Source: Symbiodinium natans
Taxonomy: Eukaryota; Sar; Dinophyceae; Suessiales; Symbiodiniaceae
DNA length: 64,000 bases
Direction of reading: 5' to 3'
Assembly (NCBI GenBank): GCA_905221605.1
Contig: CAJNDS010002562.1
Coordinates: 296,732 to 360,731, forward strand
Shown: positions 41,931 through 51,689 of the stretch, piece after piece
Numbering within the stretch: the stretch's first letter is position 1
Layout of the letters: the number at the start of each line of letters is the position of its first letter
Program-made: the position numbers and the translations under genes
Notes under the pieces: generated by a model
What the model saw: only the letters and a program-made list of their open reading frames with translations
Told to the model about the DNA's origin: nothing
The model's database searches: none

Positions 41931-43888
41931 GGACTCTCCCTGTCAACCCAAAGCAACTGATCTGGATAGGCCACGGACTTGGAGCTTGCAAGCCTTGCGC
42001 CTTCATTTACAAGGCTGTTCTAGGGGTTGAAGGGTTTAGGGGTTGAGGGTTTCAGGGTTCAGGGTTTAGGGTTTCGGGTTTAGGGTTTAGGGTTTAGGGT
42101 TTAGGGGTTTGGGGTTGAAGGGTTAGGGCGTGGCTTTAGGGCTTTGGGGTCGTTGTTGGGCTTTTCGGGTTTTAAGGGATTCAGGGTTGAAGGGTCAGGG
42201 TTTGGCCTGAAGGCTTAGGCTCTCGTCGTAGGGCCCTAAAGCGCAGACTTGGAGAACCCTAAACCTTAGATCCTAAGCCCTACACCCTAAACCCTAAATC
42301 CTAAACAACCCTAAACCCTAAACCCTAAACCCTAAACCCTAAACCCTAAACCCTAAACCCTAAACCCTAAACCCTAAACCCTAGAGTTTTGGGGTCTAGG
42401 GGGCTAGCTGGGTTCGTAGGATCGAGGGTTGGGGAGACCCGGTTCTGTTCAAGGGCTCGGCTCGGTGGTCAGGGTTCACGTGGCTCCTTTTCGAGAGCAG
42501 CAAGAAGGCTTTGGTTGCTTTTGTTATTATGCTTGTTTGTATATATAGATATATATGGGCACATATACATTCTCTTTTGGAGGATGTTTGTTTGTATATA
42601 TAGATATATATGGACACATATACATTCTCTTTTGGAGGTTAGAGGGCTTATAGAACTTGGGGCTTATGGGGTTTATGGGGGCACAGTACACTCGGGTGGC
42701 TTTCTCGGTTTGTGGTAGAGCAGCAAGGCTTGATGCCATGAAACCAAGCCTGAAACCGAGAAGCGGAAGCTCAACAGAAAACAAGTTCTTGCGGGGCTGT
42801 TTGCTGTTGGTACGTCTGGCTCTGCATTAGGGAATGCTGAGCCATGGAGAGTACAGAAGATTGGAGCAACTACCCTAAACCCTAAACCTTAATGTCCAAA
42901 GGCGATGGTTTAAGAACTAAAGGCGAGTTCCAGGGTTGGAACCTTAGGTCATGTATAGGAACCTACCCTAAACCCTAATACCCTAATACCCTAGTACCCT
43001 AATACCCTAATACCCTAATGCCCTAATGCCCTAATGCCCTAGTACCCAAACCTCAACCTCAGTTTCCCAACCGAACCCTAACAGTGCTGGCAAGTTTGCG
43101 GTACTGTCTGGGGTTTTGGTTTAGGGCTTCCCTGCCCTGCCCAAAGTAAGTCAAGGGACTAAAGGAGGGACCCTTGTAAGGGATATTTGGGGTTGTTTAG
43201 GGGCTACTTAGGTTTGTAAGGACTATATACGGCATATATAGGCGTTATAGAGGGGACTAAGATTAGGGGTCCCTTCTCTTAAGCAAGGCTAAATTGAAAG
43301 CTTAGGGTTTTGGGTTTGGGGGCCTCATCTTTCGATCCCAGGGTGAGTATCGGGTCGAGGGTAGCAGAGGATCCCACATCTCTTTAGCCCAGTGGTACCC
43401 TTTTCGCCTTGTGTGTTAGTTTGTACAGCAGCCCCCAACCCCTAAGCCCTAAACCCTTATGTAATATGGTTACTGCGCTAGCAAGGCGTTAGAGCCGACA
43501 AGGGTCCTTCAGTTTCAGGTTGTCGAAACCCGAAACCCTAAAACCTGCCGTCGCCCCCTAAGCCCAAAAAACTCTAAACCCTAATTAAACCCCTAAACCC
43601 TAAACCCCAAACGCCCAAGCCCAAAACCCTGAACACCGACTTGGGGTTTGGGATGTGGGTTCAGGGACCACCTGAACTCAGCCCAGCCTAAACCCTACTC
43701 CCTGAGCCCTATTCCCTTAACCCCAAACCCTAAGCCTTTTGCCCTAAACCCCAAACACAAAGCCCTAAACCCTATGCCCTATAAACCCTAGACCACCTCC
43801 CAGTGTGTGCCAGGATGGATGCCAAAGTGGCTTCGAGTGCCAATTCTGCCACATCTGCCCCCCAGGTGCGCGTATGAACCCGAAGTAG
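41931..43888 (+). CDS. C3H-like zinc-finger protein of the dinoflagellate type, 3' end
   Basis: Exon 41931-42013 reads LPVNPKQLIWIGHGLGACK and PCAFIYK. Exon 43814-43888 reads DGCQSGFECQFCHICPPG, ARMNPK and TAG. Joined in phase 0 by a GC-AG intron of 1800 bp they form C-x2-C, then GC, then C-x2-CH-x-C, the short Cys/His finger common in dinoflagellate proteins, which I take to bind RNA or metal. The intron holds ITS, a family A copy, an 80-bp repeat and a tandem duplication. Upstream exons are not securely linked. Confidence 0.65.
42303..42383. repeat. ITS array (CCCTAAA)n
   Basis: About 11 near-perfect units in the C3H gene intron. Confidence 0.95.
42527..42640. repeat. tandem duplication of an AT-rich 57-bp unit
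   Basis: TTTGTATATATAGATATATA, TGGGCACATATACATTC and TCTTTTGGAGG occur twice in a row with one or two differences. Confidence 0.9.
42894..42975. repeat. Family M 80-bp repeat (copy 1)
   Basis: GTCCAAAGGCGATGGTTTAA to GGTCATGTATAGGAACCTAC is nearly identical to 49583-49665. CCCTAAA DNA follows both copies directly. Confidence 0.85.
43386..43482 (+). mobile_element. Family A element, centre replaced
   Basis: TTAGCCCAGTGGTACCC at the left and TATGGTTACTGCGCTAGCAAG at the right (here 43464-43482). The central part is degenerate CCCTAAA-like sequence. Confidence 0.7.
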
Positions 43889-44043
43889 CCCGACAAACTT
43901 AAAATTGGGTGGGTTTAGGATTTAGGGTTTAGGGTTTCGGGTTTAGGGCCTAGGGTCTTGGGCTTAGGGCTCAGGGCTCAGGGCTCAGGGTTCAGGCTTA
44001 GGGTTTCGGGTACCCAAACACACCCTACTTGCCATTCTTGTAG

Positions 44044-44303
44044 GCAGACCCGAACACCCTTGGGGGGCCAGTTAGGAGACACTCGGCAAGAGCAGCGCAG
44101 TATACGTGCCGATTTAAACAGAATGATCTCGTGGGTGCCTTCGATATTTTCTACAAGGTTTATAAGGATACAATAAGGGGATCAATATTGGAAATGCTGA
44201 AAACCCCTGTCTATATCATTTGCGGCTGTTTAGGAGTAGCGGGCTGCAGGACATTGCCGGATGGACAGTGTCAGGCAGTCCTGTTCCTCGCTCCCTCTCT
44301 CTT

Positions 44304-44351
<48 letters not shown>

Positions 44352-44517
44352 TCTCTCGGACTGCATCATTAACTTTCAATACTCTGGTACATGTAGCTAT
44401 TTGGCAAAGATTTCAATCCACCCTTTTTCGGACTTGGCGGATTTCGCGAAGCGCTGCATCAAGACCCTTTTCCATAGGTGCCCCCGCAGTTTTGTACTCT
44501 TGGAAACTCGACGTTGA
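44044..44517 (+). CDS. 158-codon terminal exon with a (Leu-Ser)n tract
   Basis: Open from a TTGTAG acceptor to TGA. It starts ADPNTLGGPVRRHSARAAQY, has FDIFYKVYKDTIRGSILEML, then IICGCLGVAGC, a hydrophobic LFLAPSLLL merging into repeated LS encoded by a (TC)n run (about 44306-44344), and ends HPFSDLADFAKRCIKTLF and VLLETRR. The microsatellite keeps the frame. It could be a membrane protein. Family unknown. Confidence 0.5.
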
Positions 44518-44635
44518 ATAGTAACCTACCCAAAGCCCTAAACCCTAAACCCTGAATGGTCTGTCATAGTGGCCTTGCACTATCCAGCAACTCTGCCCAC
44601 AGGGTCAGAGACCTTAAGGTTTGGGGCATGCCTAA

Positions 44636-44793
44636 GCCCCAAGCCCTAAGCCCTAAGCCCTAAACCCTAAACCCTAAACCCTAAACCCTAAACCCTAAAC
44701 CCTAAACCCTAAACCCTAAACCCTAAACCCTAAACCCTAAACCCTAAACCCTAAAACCCTAAAACCCTAAACCCTAAACCCTAAACCCGAAAC
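44636..44793. repeat. ITS array (CCCTAAA)n
   Basis: About 20 units with a few CCCTAAAA near the end. Confidence 0.95.
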
Positions 44794-44815
44794 CCTACTT
44801 TCAGGGCACCGCAAG

Positions 44816-45176
44816 GGCTGTCCCAGGATCTTGTTGTCAGCCCCCAAGCCATGGAAGGCAGGTGAAGGAAGAAGGAGATATAAAGTAACCAACCCAAAAA
44901 AGGGTTTAGGGTTTAGGGTTTAGGGCTTAGGGTTTCACATGGTTGCTGGGCCACCAAGCGACCCCAACCGGAAAGCTTCGCAGACTTGAACGCCAAGCCG
45001 GGCTTCGGATTCTCGCAGCTTCGTAGGTGAATTCAGGCTTTTGGGTTTAGGGTTTAGGGTTAAAGTTTAGGGTTTAGGGTTTAGGGTTTAGGGTTTAGGG
45101 TTTGGGGTTTGGCTGTTCTACACGGTCTAGGGCCCCGTCTATCTTTGGGGTGTCTCAAGGTGGAGGAGGGTGCAGG

Positions 45177-45207
<31 letters not shown>

Positions 45208-45833
45208 CTCAGATGCTCGAAAGCCGTACATGGCAGGTGAGAAGATCCGCCGCAAGAAGGAGCTTGTGGGGGTTGAGGGATTTTGAGGTTTTGGGGTTCA
45301 GGGGTTCTAGGGGCTCTACGGGTTTTTGGGGGTTTTGGGGGTCTTAGTAGCTGAATGGGTACACTTTAAACTTCTTGGGATACTATAGTCTGCTATAGAA
45401 CTGAAAGTCTTCCCTGTTGCGAGCTTAATGAACTCAGCAACTAAGTAGGGTTTTTGGGGTTTCGGGGTTTGAGGTTGGGGGCCTGCCACCTAAACATGTG
45501 CTGCTCATGTTCTGTGTACTTTCGCCCACGGTGTCCTTAGTAAAGCCTCTGTGTTCAACGCACTCTACTCTTTAATGCAGAGCCTTTGAGAAGAACTTCC
45601 CCATGGTGGCACCCAACCCTCTATCACGCCTCAAAGCCTTGCTAGCCCAGTGGTACCCTTGTCTTGCTTAGCCAACAGATGAAATTAAAACTTTTCGAGT
45701 TTCCACATGTTGTAGGAAAATTTAAAGTTGAACCTTAAGTTATACAGTCAGCAGCCCCCCAAGAGAGGGCACTGATTAGAATATGGCTACTGGGCTACCA
45801 AGAACCCGGGGCCGGCAAGTGGAACCCGAAACC
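44816..45833 (+). CDS. four-exon gene fragment, unrecognised
   Basis: HRKGCPRILLSAPKPWKAGE (44818-44880), PQPESFADLNAKPGFGFSQL (44956-45025), ARKPYMAGEKIRRKKELVG (45215-45270) and FEKNFPMVAPNPLSRLKA (45577-45643, ATGCAG acceptor), then TRGRQVEPE across the family A element. Basic and Pro-rich. No domain is recognised. Confidence 0.45.
45178..45207. repeat. poly(G) run
   Basis: An uninterrupted G run of about 30 bases. Confidence 0.98.
45346..45444 (+). mobile_element. Family B element
   Basis: TTAGTAGCTGAATGGGTACA at the left, CTATAGAACTGAAAGTCTTC inside, and GAACTCAGCAACTAAG at the right. No ITS inside. Confidence 0.8.
45644..45812 (+). mobile_element. Family A element at an exon end
   Basis: CTTGCTAGCCCAGTGGTACC and ATGGCTACTGGGCTACCAAG. 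The interior is AT-rich (TTTCCACATGTTGTAGG) instead of ITS. A GC donor inside the left end keeps the frame to the downstream stretch. Confidence 0.75.
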
Positions 45834-46523
45834 CTAAACCCTAAACCCTAAACCCTAAACCCTAAACCCTAAACTCCTACACCCTGAACCTCGATTCAGG
45901 GCGGTCAGGAGGGGAGGTCCTGCAGCGTGCAGGAGTTGAAGCAGCGCCGAAAGTTGAACAAGACTACAAAGCAGTAGGCCTCCGGCTTTCGGGGTTCCTA
46001 GGGCTTTCAAGGGTTTCAAGGGGGGGCGGGGGGTTTAAGGCGTGTAGGGCTAGAGCCCTAAACATAAAACCCCAAACGCCCCAAGCCAAGAGCCCTAAAC
46101 CCTACAGACCCTAAGCCCTTATCAGGTCTAAAAAGGCTTTGGTGCTCACGAGGGCTGACTTACGTGGCGTTTCTTAGAAGGGAGGGAAGTCGATGCTCCG
46201 TAGAATCTTGATATCTGTTGATTTTTGGGTTTAGAGTTTGGGGCTCAGGGCTTGTGGTTTCGGGGAAGCTTGGGGCTTAGGAGCTTCGGGGCTTAGGGTT
46301 ACAGTATAGGCCAGTATAGGGTTTAAAATTTAGGGGGCTTAGGGGTTTTGAGTAGCATTGCTTGTTTGCGCGCGGCTCAGGCATGTTGGTTTAGGGATTG
46401 AGGATGGAAGGTTTAGGCGCTTAGGGTATGAGCAACCTCCACCTCGAAGCCCACTTTCAGGCCTAGCCCTAAACCCTAGACACCCTAAGCCCTGAACCCG
46501 AAACCCTGAACCCTGAACCCGCC

Positions 46524-46604
46524 TTCAGGCTTGGGTACGATACCTCGTTGGACAGTCACTCGATGGCAGCGCAAGCGTTTCTGCTTTTGGAGTTCAAGTC
46601 CTAG
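46524..46604 (+). CDS. terminal exon, unrecognised
   Basis: After TTCAG it reads LGYDTSLDSHSMAAQAFL then LLEFKS and TAG. The stretch 45840-46520 has scattered degenerate ITS and no exon I trust. Confidence 0.4.
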   Translation, partial: FRLGYDTSLDSHSMAAQAFLLLEFKS

Positions 46605-46897
46605 GTCGTTCACCGCAAACCCATAAGCCTCTTCAGGGGTTTAGGGTTTAGGGTTTAGGGTTTAGGGCTTAGGTTCGCAGGTTCACGGGGACTTTTATGT
46701 GGCCTACCTGGTTTTGGGATGGTATCTTTGTTGGTCTCCTTCCAGCTTCGGGTGCTTAGTCGTTGCGCTAGGGCCACTTGTTCAGACCTGGTTTCGGGTT
46801 TGGGGTTTAGGGTGTAAGGTTTAGGGTTTAGGATTTAGGGTTTAGGTTTCGGGTTTAAGGTGTAGGGTTTAGGGTTCAGGGTAATTAGAGGTGTTGG

Positions 46898-46990
46898 TAC
46901 TTTCTGCAAATGCTGCCAGTGGTACAGATCGTTTTGCTCTCGCGGTTCAACTGTGGCTCATCTCATCCGGTGCGCCGTCAATTGTGGGTT
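46898..46990 (+). CDS. exon, unrecognised
   Basis: Reads SANAASGTDRFALAVQLWLI then SSGAPSIVG. Open with good composition. Confidence 0.4.
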
Positions 46991-47048
46991 TAGGGTTTAA
47001 GGTTTAGGGTTTAGGGTTTAGGGTCAACAGAATTTTGGGAGAGCGCTT

Positions 47049-47142
47049 TCGAATATGGGGGTTTACGAAAACAAGGGACCCCTAATTTGACCCCAAATTG
47101 TAGGATTCCCTTACAAGCAGGACCCCAATAAGGTACCTCGAA
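47049..47142. mobile_element. Family J short element
   Basis: GGTTTACGAAAACAAGGGAC, CCCCAAATTGTAGGATTCCC and CCCCAATAAGGTACCTCGAA match 6756-6835 and 50271-50350. Confidence 0.55.
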
Positions 47143-47284
47143 TGGTTTGGCAACTCCCACACTATATTCTTTTGCCTTCCGAGTTCGAGTATCCTTTTTT
47201 CTTCCGACTTAGGTTCCTTTGCCCATGAAAGATGCCTTATAATGCCTTCTCATCACCCACCAATTTCGAAGCGAAGTCAAGAAC

Positions 47285-47386
47285 ATTTAGGGTTTAGGGT
47301 TTAGGGTTTAGGGTTTAGGGTTTAGGGTTTAGGGTTTAGGGTTTAGGGTTTAGGGTTTAGGGTTTAGGGTTTAGGGTTTAGGGCTA
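47285..47386. repeat. ITS array (TTTAGGG)n
   Basis: About 14 perfect units. Confidence 0.95.
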
Positions 47387-47417
47387 GGGTTTAGGGCGGT
47401 CACTTCTTGTGACCCAA

Positions 47418-47511
47418 ACCCTCTACGGCCTAGCCGAGCTGCAGGTGTGCGAAAGCCTACTGCACCGACGGAGTGTCTTTCCAGCAAGAGGAGAGACGTG
47501 AAAACCTGAAC
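47418..47511 (+). CDS. terminal exon, unrecognised
   Basis: Reads LYGLAELQVCESLLHRRSV then FPARGET and TGA. A second frame is open too. Confidence 0.35.
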
Positions 47512-47521
47512 CCGCAACCCT

Positions 47522-47670
47522 ACTTGGAGGTTTAGGGTTTAGGGTTTAGGGTTTAGGGTTTAGGGTTTAGGGTTCATGGGTAGCTATAGTTAGGGTTAGA
47601 AGTCCCCTAACTAGAGTTATAAGTATAGTTACCGTACTTAGAACTTATCACAACCCATGAACCTCCAAGT
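47522..47670. mobile_element. Family D element with ITS in its left inverted repeat
   Basis: Ends ACTTGGAGGTT and CATGAACCTCCAAGT. The left repeat is split by TTTAGGG units (47529-47572) before it resumes as GGTTCATGGG. The body has GTTATAAGTATAGTTACCG. Confidence 0.85.
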
Positions 47671-47763
47671 CCCAGGACCCAAAGCCCCTCTGCCCTTCGG
47701 GGTAGCGACCCTCAGTCCCAAACCCTATGCCCTAAAACCCGAACCCTGAACCCTATCAGTGCA

Positions 47764-47880
47764 CACACTTCGTGCTTTTGCTAAGTCGTGCATACACTTC
47801 ACTGTTCGCTTGCATGGATGCGTCGAGAGTGGTGCATGTTCGTGCGTCAGTTGTTTTGGGTTGCTGGGGCTTCTGCACCC
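47764..47880 (+). CDS. exon, unrecognised
   Basis: Reads CTHFVLLLSRAYTSLFACMD then SRVVHVRASVVLGCWGFCT. Cys-rich and hydrophobic. Confidence 0.35.
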
Positions 47881-47892
47881 TCAACCCAAACC

Positions 47893-48700
47893 CTAAACGT
47901 TAGTATGGTGACCTCTTAGTTGCCGTCTACCGGAGGAGCTCTGAGTTCTTAGTTTGTTGATGCTATGGTTGGGGTTCGGTTTGGGGTTTAGGTGCGCTGT
48001 TTTCTTAGTGTCCCTCGCAGTGTCGGGGTTAGTTGCCTGTTGCAGGTGAAGCAGTGATGTGTTTTTTGACAAGCCCCTAGTGGCAGTCTCTGGCAGCGTC
48101 CGTGCGGACCATTGCACGTGGCACTGGTGGGAGTTGGGCTGATGCACGCACAAAGTCACACAGATGTGTGCCAGCCCGCAACATTTTAAGCGGGCGGGGA
48201 TTTGCTTCTCCGCCCGATCTCGTTCCAGCAATGTGCAAAGCCACTTGGTCGATTGCCCACGATGTGTTATTGTGTTTGAAGGCTAAGGCAACAGAATTAC
48301 TAACAGTATGATTTTCTTGTCTTTTTTGTGTTTCCAGTTGTTGTTTCTGTTTTTAGCATCCTAATTCCTGTTCTTGTACCAGTTATGGCTATGGTTGTTG
48401 CTATTCTTTCTAGAATGGCTAGACCCGGGCACTAGGGAGTGCGCATCACTGCTGCCACAGTCAAACATCGCCGAAGAGCGGTTTGTGCAGGGGCTATCTT
48501 GCAGTAACACCCCGAGCTGATACGCGTTGGAGTGCTGCATGTCCCCCCAAAGTCAGGCTGCTCTGATCTTTCTTGCCGACTCCAGTTGCATCCTGCCTTG
48601 GGCGTGAGTTCCCACCCATGCTCTTCCGAAGATGTCGAGCTGCGGGGACGCGCCCATGTCTGCAACCAAACTCCTACAGTTCCCCAAACCCTAAACCCTA
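47893..48700. other. ITS-poor unique stretch without a clear gene
   Basis: Minus-strand open frames at 47893-48231 and 48432-48665 exist, but their codon content is no better than other frames. 48300-48420 is T-rich. I do not assign a gene. Confidence 0.3.
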
Positions 48701-48770
48701 AACCCTAAACCCTAAACCCTAAACCTTATAAACCCTAAACCCTAAACCCTGAGCAGAACATTCACTCTGA

Positions 48771-49328
48771 CCCAACTCTCTGTGCGCTGTGGCCCGGGAG
48801 TCCTTCTGCTTTCCAGAGGATCCCATTGCGACGCCCGGGATTTGCCGTCGAAGCTTTTGCAAACAGCCCTTGGTAGCCCAGTGGTTTAGGGTTTAGGGTT
48901 TAGGGTTTAGGGTTTAGGGTTTAGGGTTTAGGGTTTAGGGTTTAGGGTTTAGGGTTTAGGGTTTAGGGTTCCCTTATAAAATACCCAACCCAAAAAAGGC
49001 TGCCCTTATTATAATATGGTTACTGGGCTACCAAGAACAGCAGGATCCGCACAGACCAGCACTGGAGTCTGGCACCCGTCGACTTCGTGGCCGGAGGAAT
49101 CCTGGGAATGTGTGTTACATGTCTTGTTTTTTCTTGCCGTAGCTGGTGTAGACGGGGGGTGGTCGCTGGGGAATCTGAGTCCTGAAGCATATGTAGCTCT
49201 GGAAAGAAGGCGGCGAGAGTAGAGGAGAGACCGTGATGGAGCTTCGGACAAGGTTCTTCGCCCACCCCCCGGACATGGTTGGCCCTTTTTCCGTGCATTT
49301 GTGGGGATGGAAAGGGGATTCCCACTAG
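48771..49328 (+). CDS. gene fragment spliced across a family A element
   Basis: A coding stretch ending at 48872 (ESFCFPEDPIATPGICRR, SFCKQPL) joins in phase 0 to 49036 onward (RIRTDQHWSLAPVDFVAGG). A further stretch at about 49231-49328 reads ELRTRFFAHPPDMVGPFSV and HLWGWKGDSH with TAG. The frame of the first stretch opens only after a TGA at 48768. Function unknown. Confidence 0.5.
48869..49035 (+). mobile_element. Family A element with ITS core acting as an intron
   Basis: CTTGGTAGCCCAGTGG, then TTTAGGG units (48885-48969), then CCCTTATAAAATACCCAACC and GGTTACTGGGCTACCAAG. Donor CTTG|GTAGCC and acceptor CCAAG| lie within the inverted repeats. Intron length 163 bp (48873-49035). AACAGC flanks both ends. 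Confidence 0.85.
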
Positions 49329-49582
49329 GATAGCTCCTGGCCACGCACTACGCACCCAGCAAGGTCCGGCTCGGGCGGTATGCTTCTGAGCTCTCTTGCG
49401 ACTTCGTGACCGCATCCCTAAAGTCGGGATGGTCGTCGGGTTTAGGATTTAGGGTTTAGGATTTAGGGTCTAGAGTCCCTTGACAGCTGTTGCTATCGAA
49501 AAATATCTGAGAAGTCGCGGACCTGGGGCGGAGTACCCTTTTGATCTGGTGTCCCTACCAGTGCACGAACAGCGGGGCGTTT

Positions 49583-49665
49583 GTCCAAAGGCGATGGTTT
49601 AAGAACTGAAGGCGAGTTCCAGGGTTGGAACCTTAGGTCATGTATAGGGACCTACCCTAAACCCT
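49583..49665. repeat. Family M 80-bp repeat (copy 2)
   Basis: Differs from 42894-42975 at about two positions. It is directly followed by the longest ITS array of the window. Confidence 0.85.
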
Positions 49666-49906
49666 AAACCCTAAACCCTAAACCCTAAAGCCTAAACCCT
49701 AAACCCTAAACCCTAAACCCTAAACCCTAAACCCTAAACCCTAAACCCTAAACCCTAAACCCTAAACCCTAAACCCTAAACCCTAAACCCTAAACCCTAA
49801 ACCCTAAACCCTAAACCCTAAACCCTAAACCCTAAACCCTAAACCCTAAACCCTAAACCCTAAACCCTAAACCCTAAACCCTAACCCTAAACCCTAAACC
49901 CTAAAC
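49658..49906. repeat. ITS array (CCCTAAA)n, about 35 units
   Basis: Nearly perfect over about 250 bp, the longest pure heptamer array in the window. Confidence 0.97.
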
Positions 49907-49929
49907 CTAGGAGTTCAAGTTGGCTATGC

Positions 49930-50030
49930 AACCCAATGTTCCCTAGTGCTCCCCACTACTCCCCACTACTCCCTAAGGCCCCTAAGCTGACAAAAGGTTC
50001 CCTAAGTACCTACCCCCCTTGTAGCCCCCT
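49930..50030. mobile_element. Family N element
   Basis: AATGTTCCCTAGTGCTCCCC, ACTACTCCCTAAGGCC and ACCCCCCTTGTAGCC. An inverted relative is at 13735-13835. Confidence 0.45.
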
Positions 50031-50270
50031 AAACCCTAAACCCTAAACCCTAAACCCTAAACCCTAAACCCTAAACCCTAAACCCTAAACCCGAAGTTCA
50101 AGCCTTAAAGCCTCACCCCAACGCACCTCGGCATGCCCAGAGTTCATCCCAGGACTGGTTCAGGGTTTAGGGTCTTGGGTTTAGGGTTTAGGGTTCAGGG
50201 TGATAGGGTTTAGGGCACTTGCAGCATCCTGAACTCTACGATATCCCTTGGAGGGTCCTCATGTCCATGT

Positions 50271-50350
50271 TGGGGGTTTACCGTGCAGGAACCACTCATC
50301 TAGCCCCCCAAAGAGCAGGATTCCTTGATAGCAAGGACCCCAAGACAGTA
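50271..50350. mobile_element. Family J short element
   Basis: GGGGGTTTACCGTGCAGGAA, CCCCCCAAAGAGCAGGATTC and CCCCAAGACAGTACCACGAA follow the order of the copy at 47049. Confidence 0.5.
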
Positions 50351-50431
50351 CCACGAATTAAACCCTACACCCTAAACCCTAAACCCTAAACCCTAAAACC
50401 CTAAACCCTAAACCCTAAACTATCCCTAAAA

Positions 50432-50527
50432 ACCATGCATGACGACGACCCGTCGTGCTTTCACGGAAGGTGTTGGTAGGCCGACCGCGGCCCCGGGCGC
50501 GCAAGGAGCCCCCGGGGCACCACGACA
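50432..50527 (+). CDS. possible exon, frame uncertain
   Basis: All three plus frames are open for a while. The frame RPVVLSRKVLVGRPRPRARK ends in TAG, and another starts MTTTRRAFTEGVGRPTAAPG. GC-rich. Confidence 0.2.
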
Positions 50528-51061
50528 CAGGGTAGAAAAGAGAGCGCTTGTGTTTTTTCAACCCTAAACCCTAAACCCTAAACCCTAAACCCTAAACCCT
50601 AAACCCTATAAACCCTGGGGGGGTTGCCCGAAACCCTAAACCCTAAACCCTATTGACTATTGAGGGAGCCCATGGGTTACGCGTCGGTTCTGAAACCCTG
50701 AACCCCGTGCAGCCCTATACCCCTAAACTCTCGAAGACATCGAAGGGCCCGTAACCCCTAAACCCTAAACCGCTAAACCCAACCCCAAACCCTGCAGGTC
50801 CGCGACCCCAAACCCTGCAAAGCCCTAACTCCTAATCCCTACACCCTAAACCCCCAAACTTCAACCCTCCTAAGCCCTAAGCCTTAAACCCCCCAAACCC
50901 TAAACCCTACACCCTACATCTTAAACCCCAACCCTCCTAAACCAACACCCCCAAGCCCTAAACCCTAAACCCCTAAACCCTACACCCTGAACCCTACACC
51001 CTAAACCCTAAACCCTAAACCCTCCCTAAACCCTAAACCCTAAACCCCGAAACCCCGAGGT

Positions 51062-51148
51062 GCTGCCACGCTTGCGGGCACCCCTGAACGCCTGGCCGAA
51101 AGCAAGCCTGAGTGTGCCAGGCCCTCAGCTGCGGACCTCGTTGAATAG
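51062..51148 (+). CDS. terminal exon, unrecognised
   Basis: Reads AATLAGTPERLAESKPECAR then PSAADLVE and TAG. Good coding composition. 50530-51060 before it is ITS and degenerate CCCTAAA DNA. Confidence 0.45.
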   Translation, partial: AATLAGTPERLAESKPECARPSAADLVE

Positions 51149-51689
51149 GAGCTTTTGGGGCTTAGGGTTTGGAGTTTAGGGTTTAGGTGTTTGGGGTTTA
51201 GGGTTTGGGGTTGAGGGTTCGAGGTTTGGGGTTTAGGGTTTGAGGTTTGGGGTTTCGGGCTTCGGGTTTGGGATCATGGGTATTCGCGGATGCCCAGCAG
51301 TACCCTTTTCCGTCTTCGAGGGTAATCGACCAGCCTTCCCTCCTTTAGGGTTTAGGGTTTGGGGTTTGGGGTTTGCCTAGGGAGGTAAGCCCTGAGTCTT
51401 TGAGAGAGCCCCCAGAAGCCCTGGAAACCCTCAGGGGGGGAGCAGGGTCGGGACGTTTCGGGTTCATAATGGGGTTTAGGGTTTAGGGTTTTGTCTCCTC
51501 CTCTTCAGGGGTGCATTTGGCCCCTCCTGAAATTGGAATTGTCCTCCGGAAGAGGGCTGAAAGGTACCTGCTTATTGGGGTTTAGAGCGTCGTATATCGA
51601 AGGGTACAGTATGGGCCTCTAACATATATGGGGTCACTTAAAGTCACATGTGGGGTATAGATAGAGGGGCCCAAAACCCGAATCCCGAA

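Noticed and set aside
42396-42784. Open frames containing YIYIYIYK
   Set aside because: They cover the tandem AT-rich duplication in the C3H gene intron, with no independent coding evidence.
48972-49415. Minus-strand frames of 111 and 131 codons
   Set aside because: The plus strand here has a spliced frame with better composition (RTDQHWSLAPVDF, FAHPPDMVGPFSV). The minus frames look like shadows.
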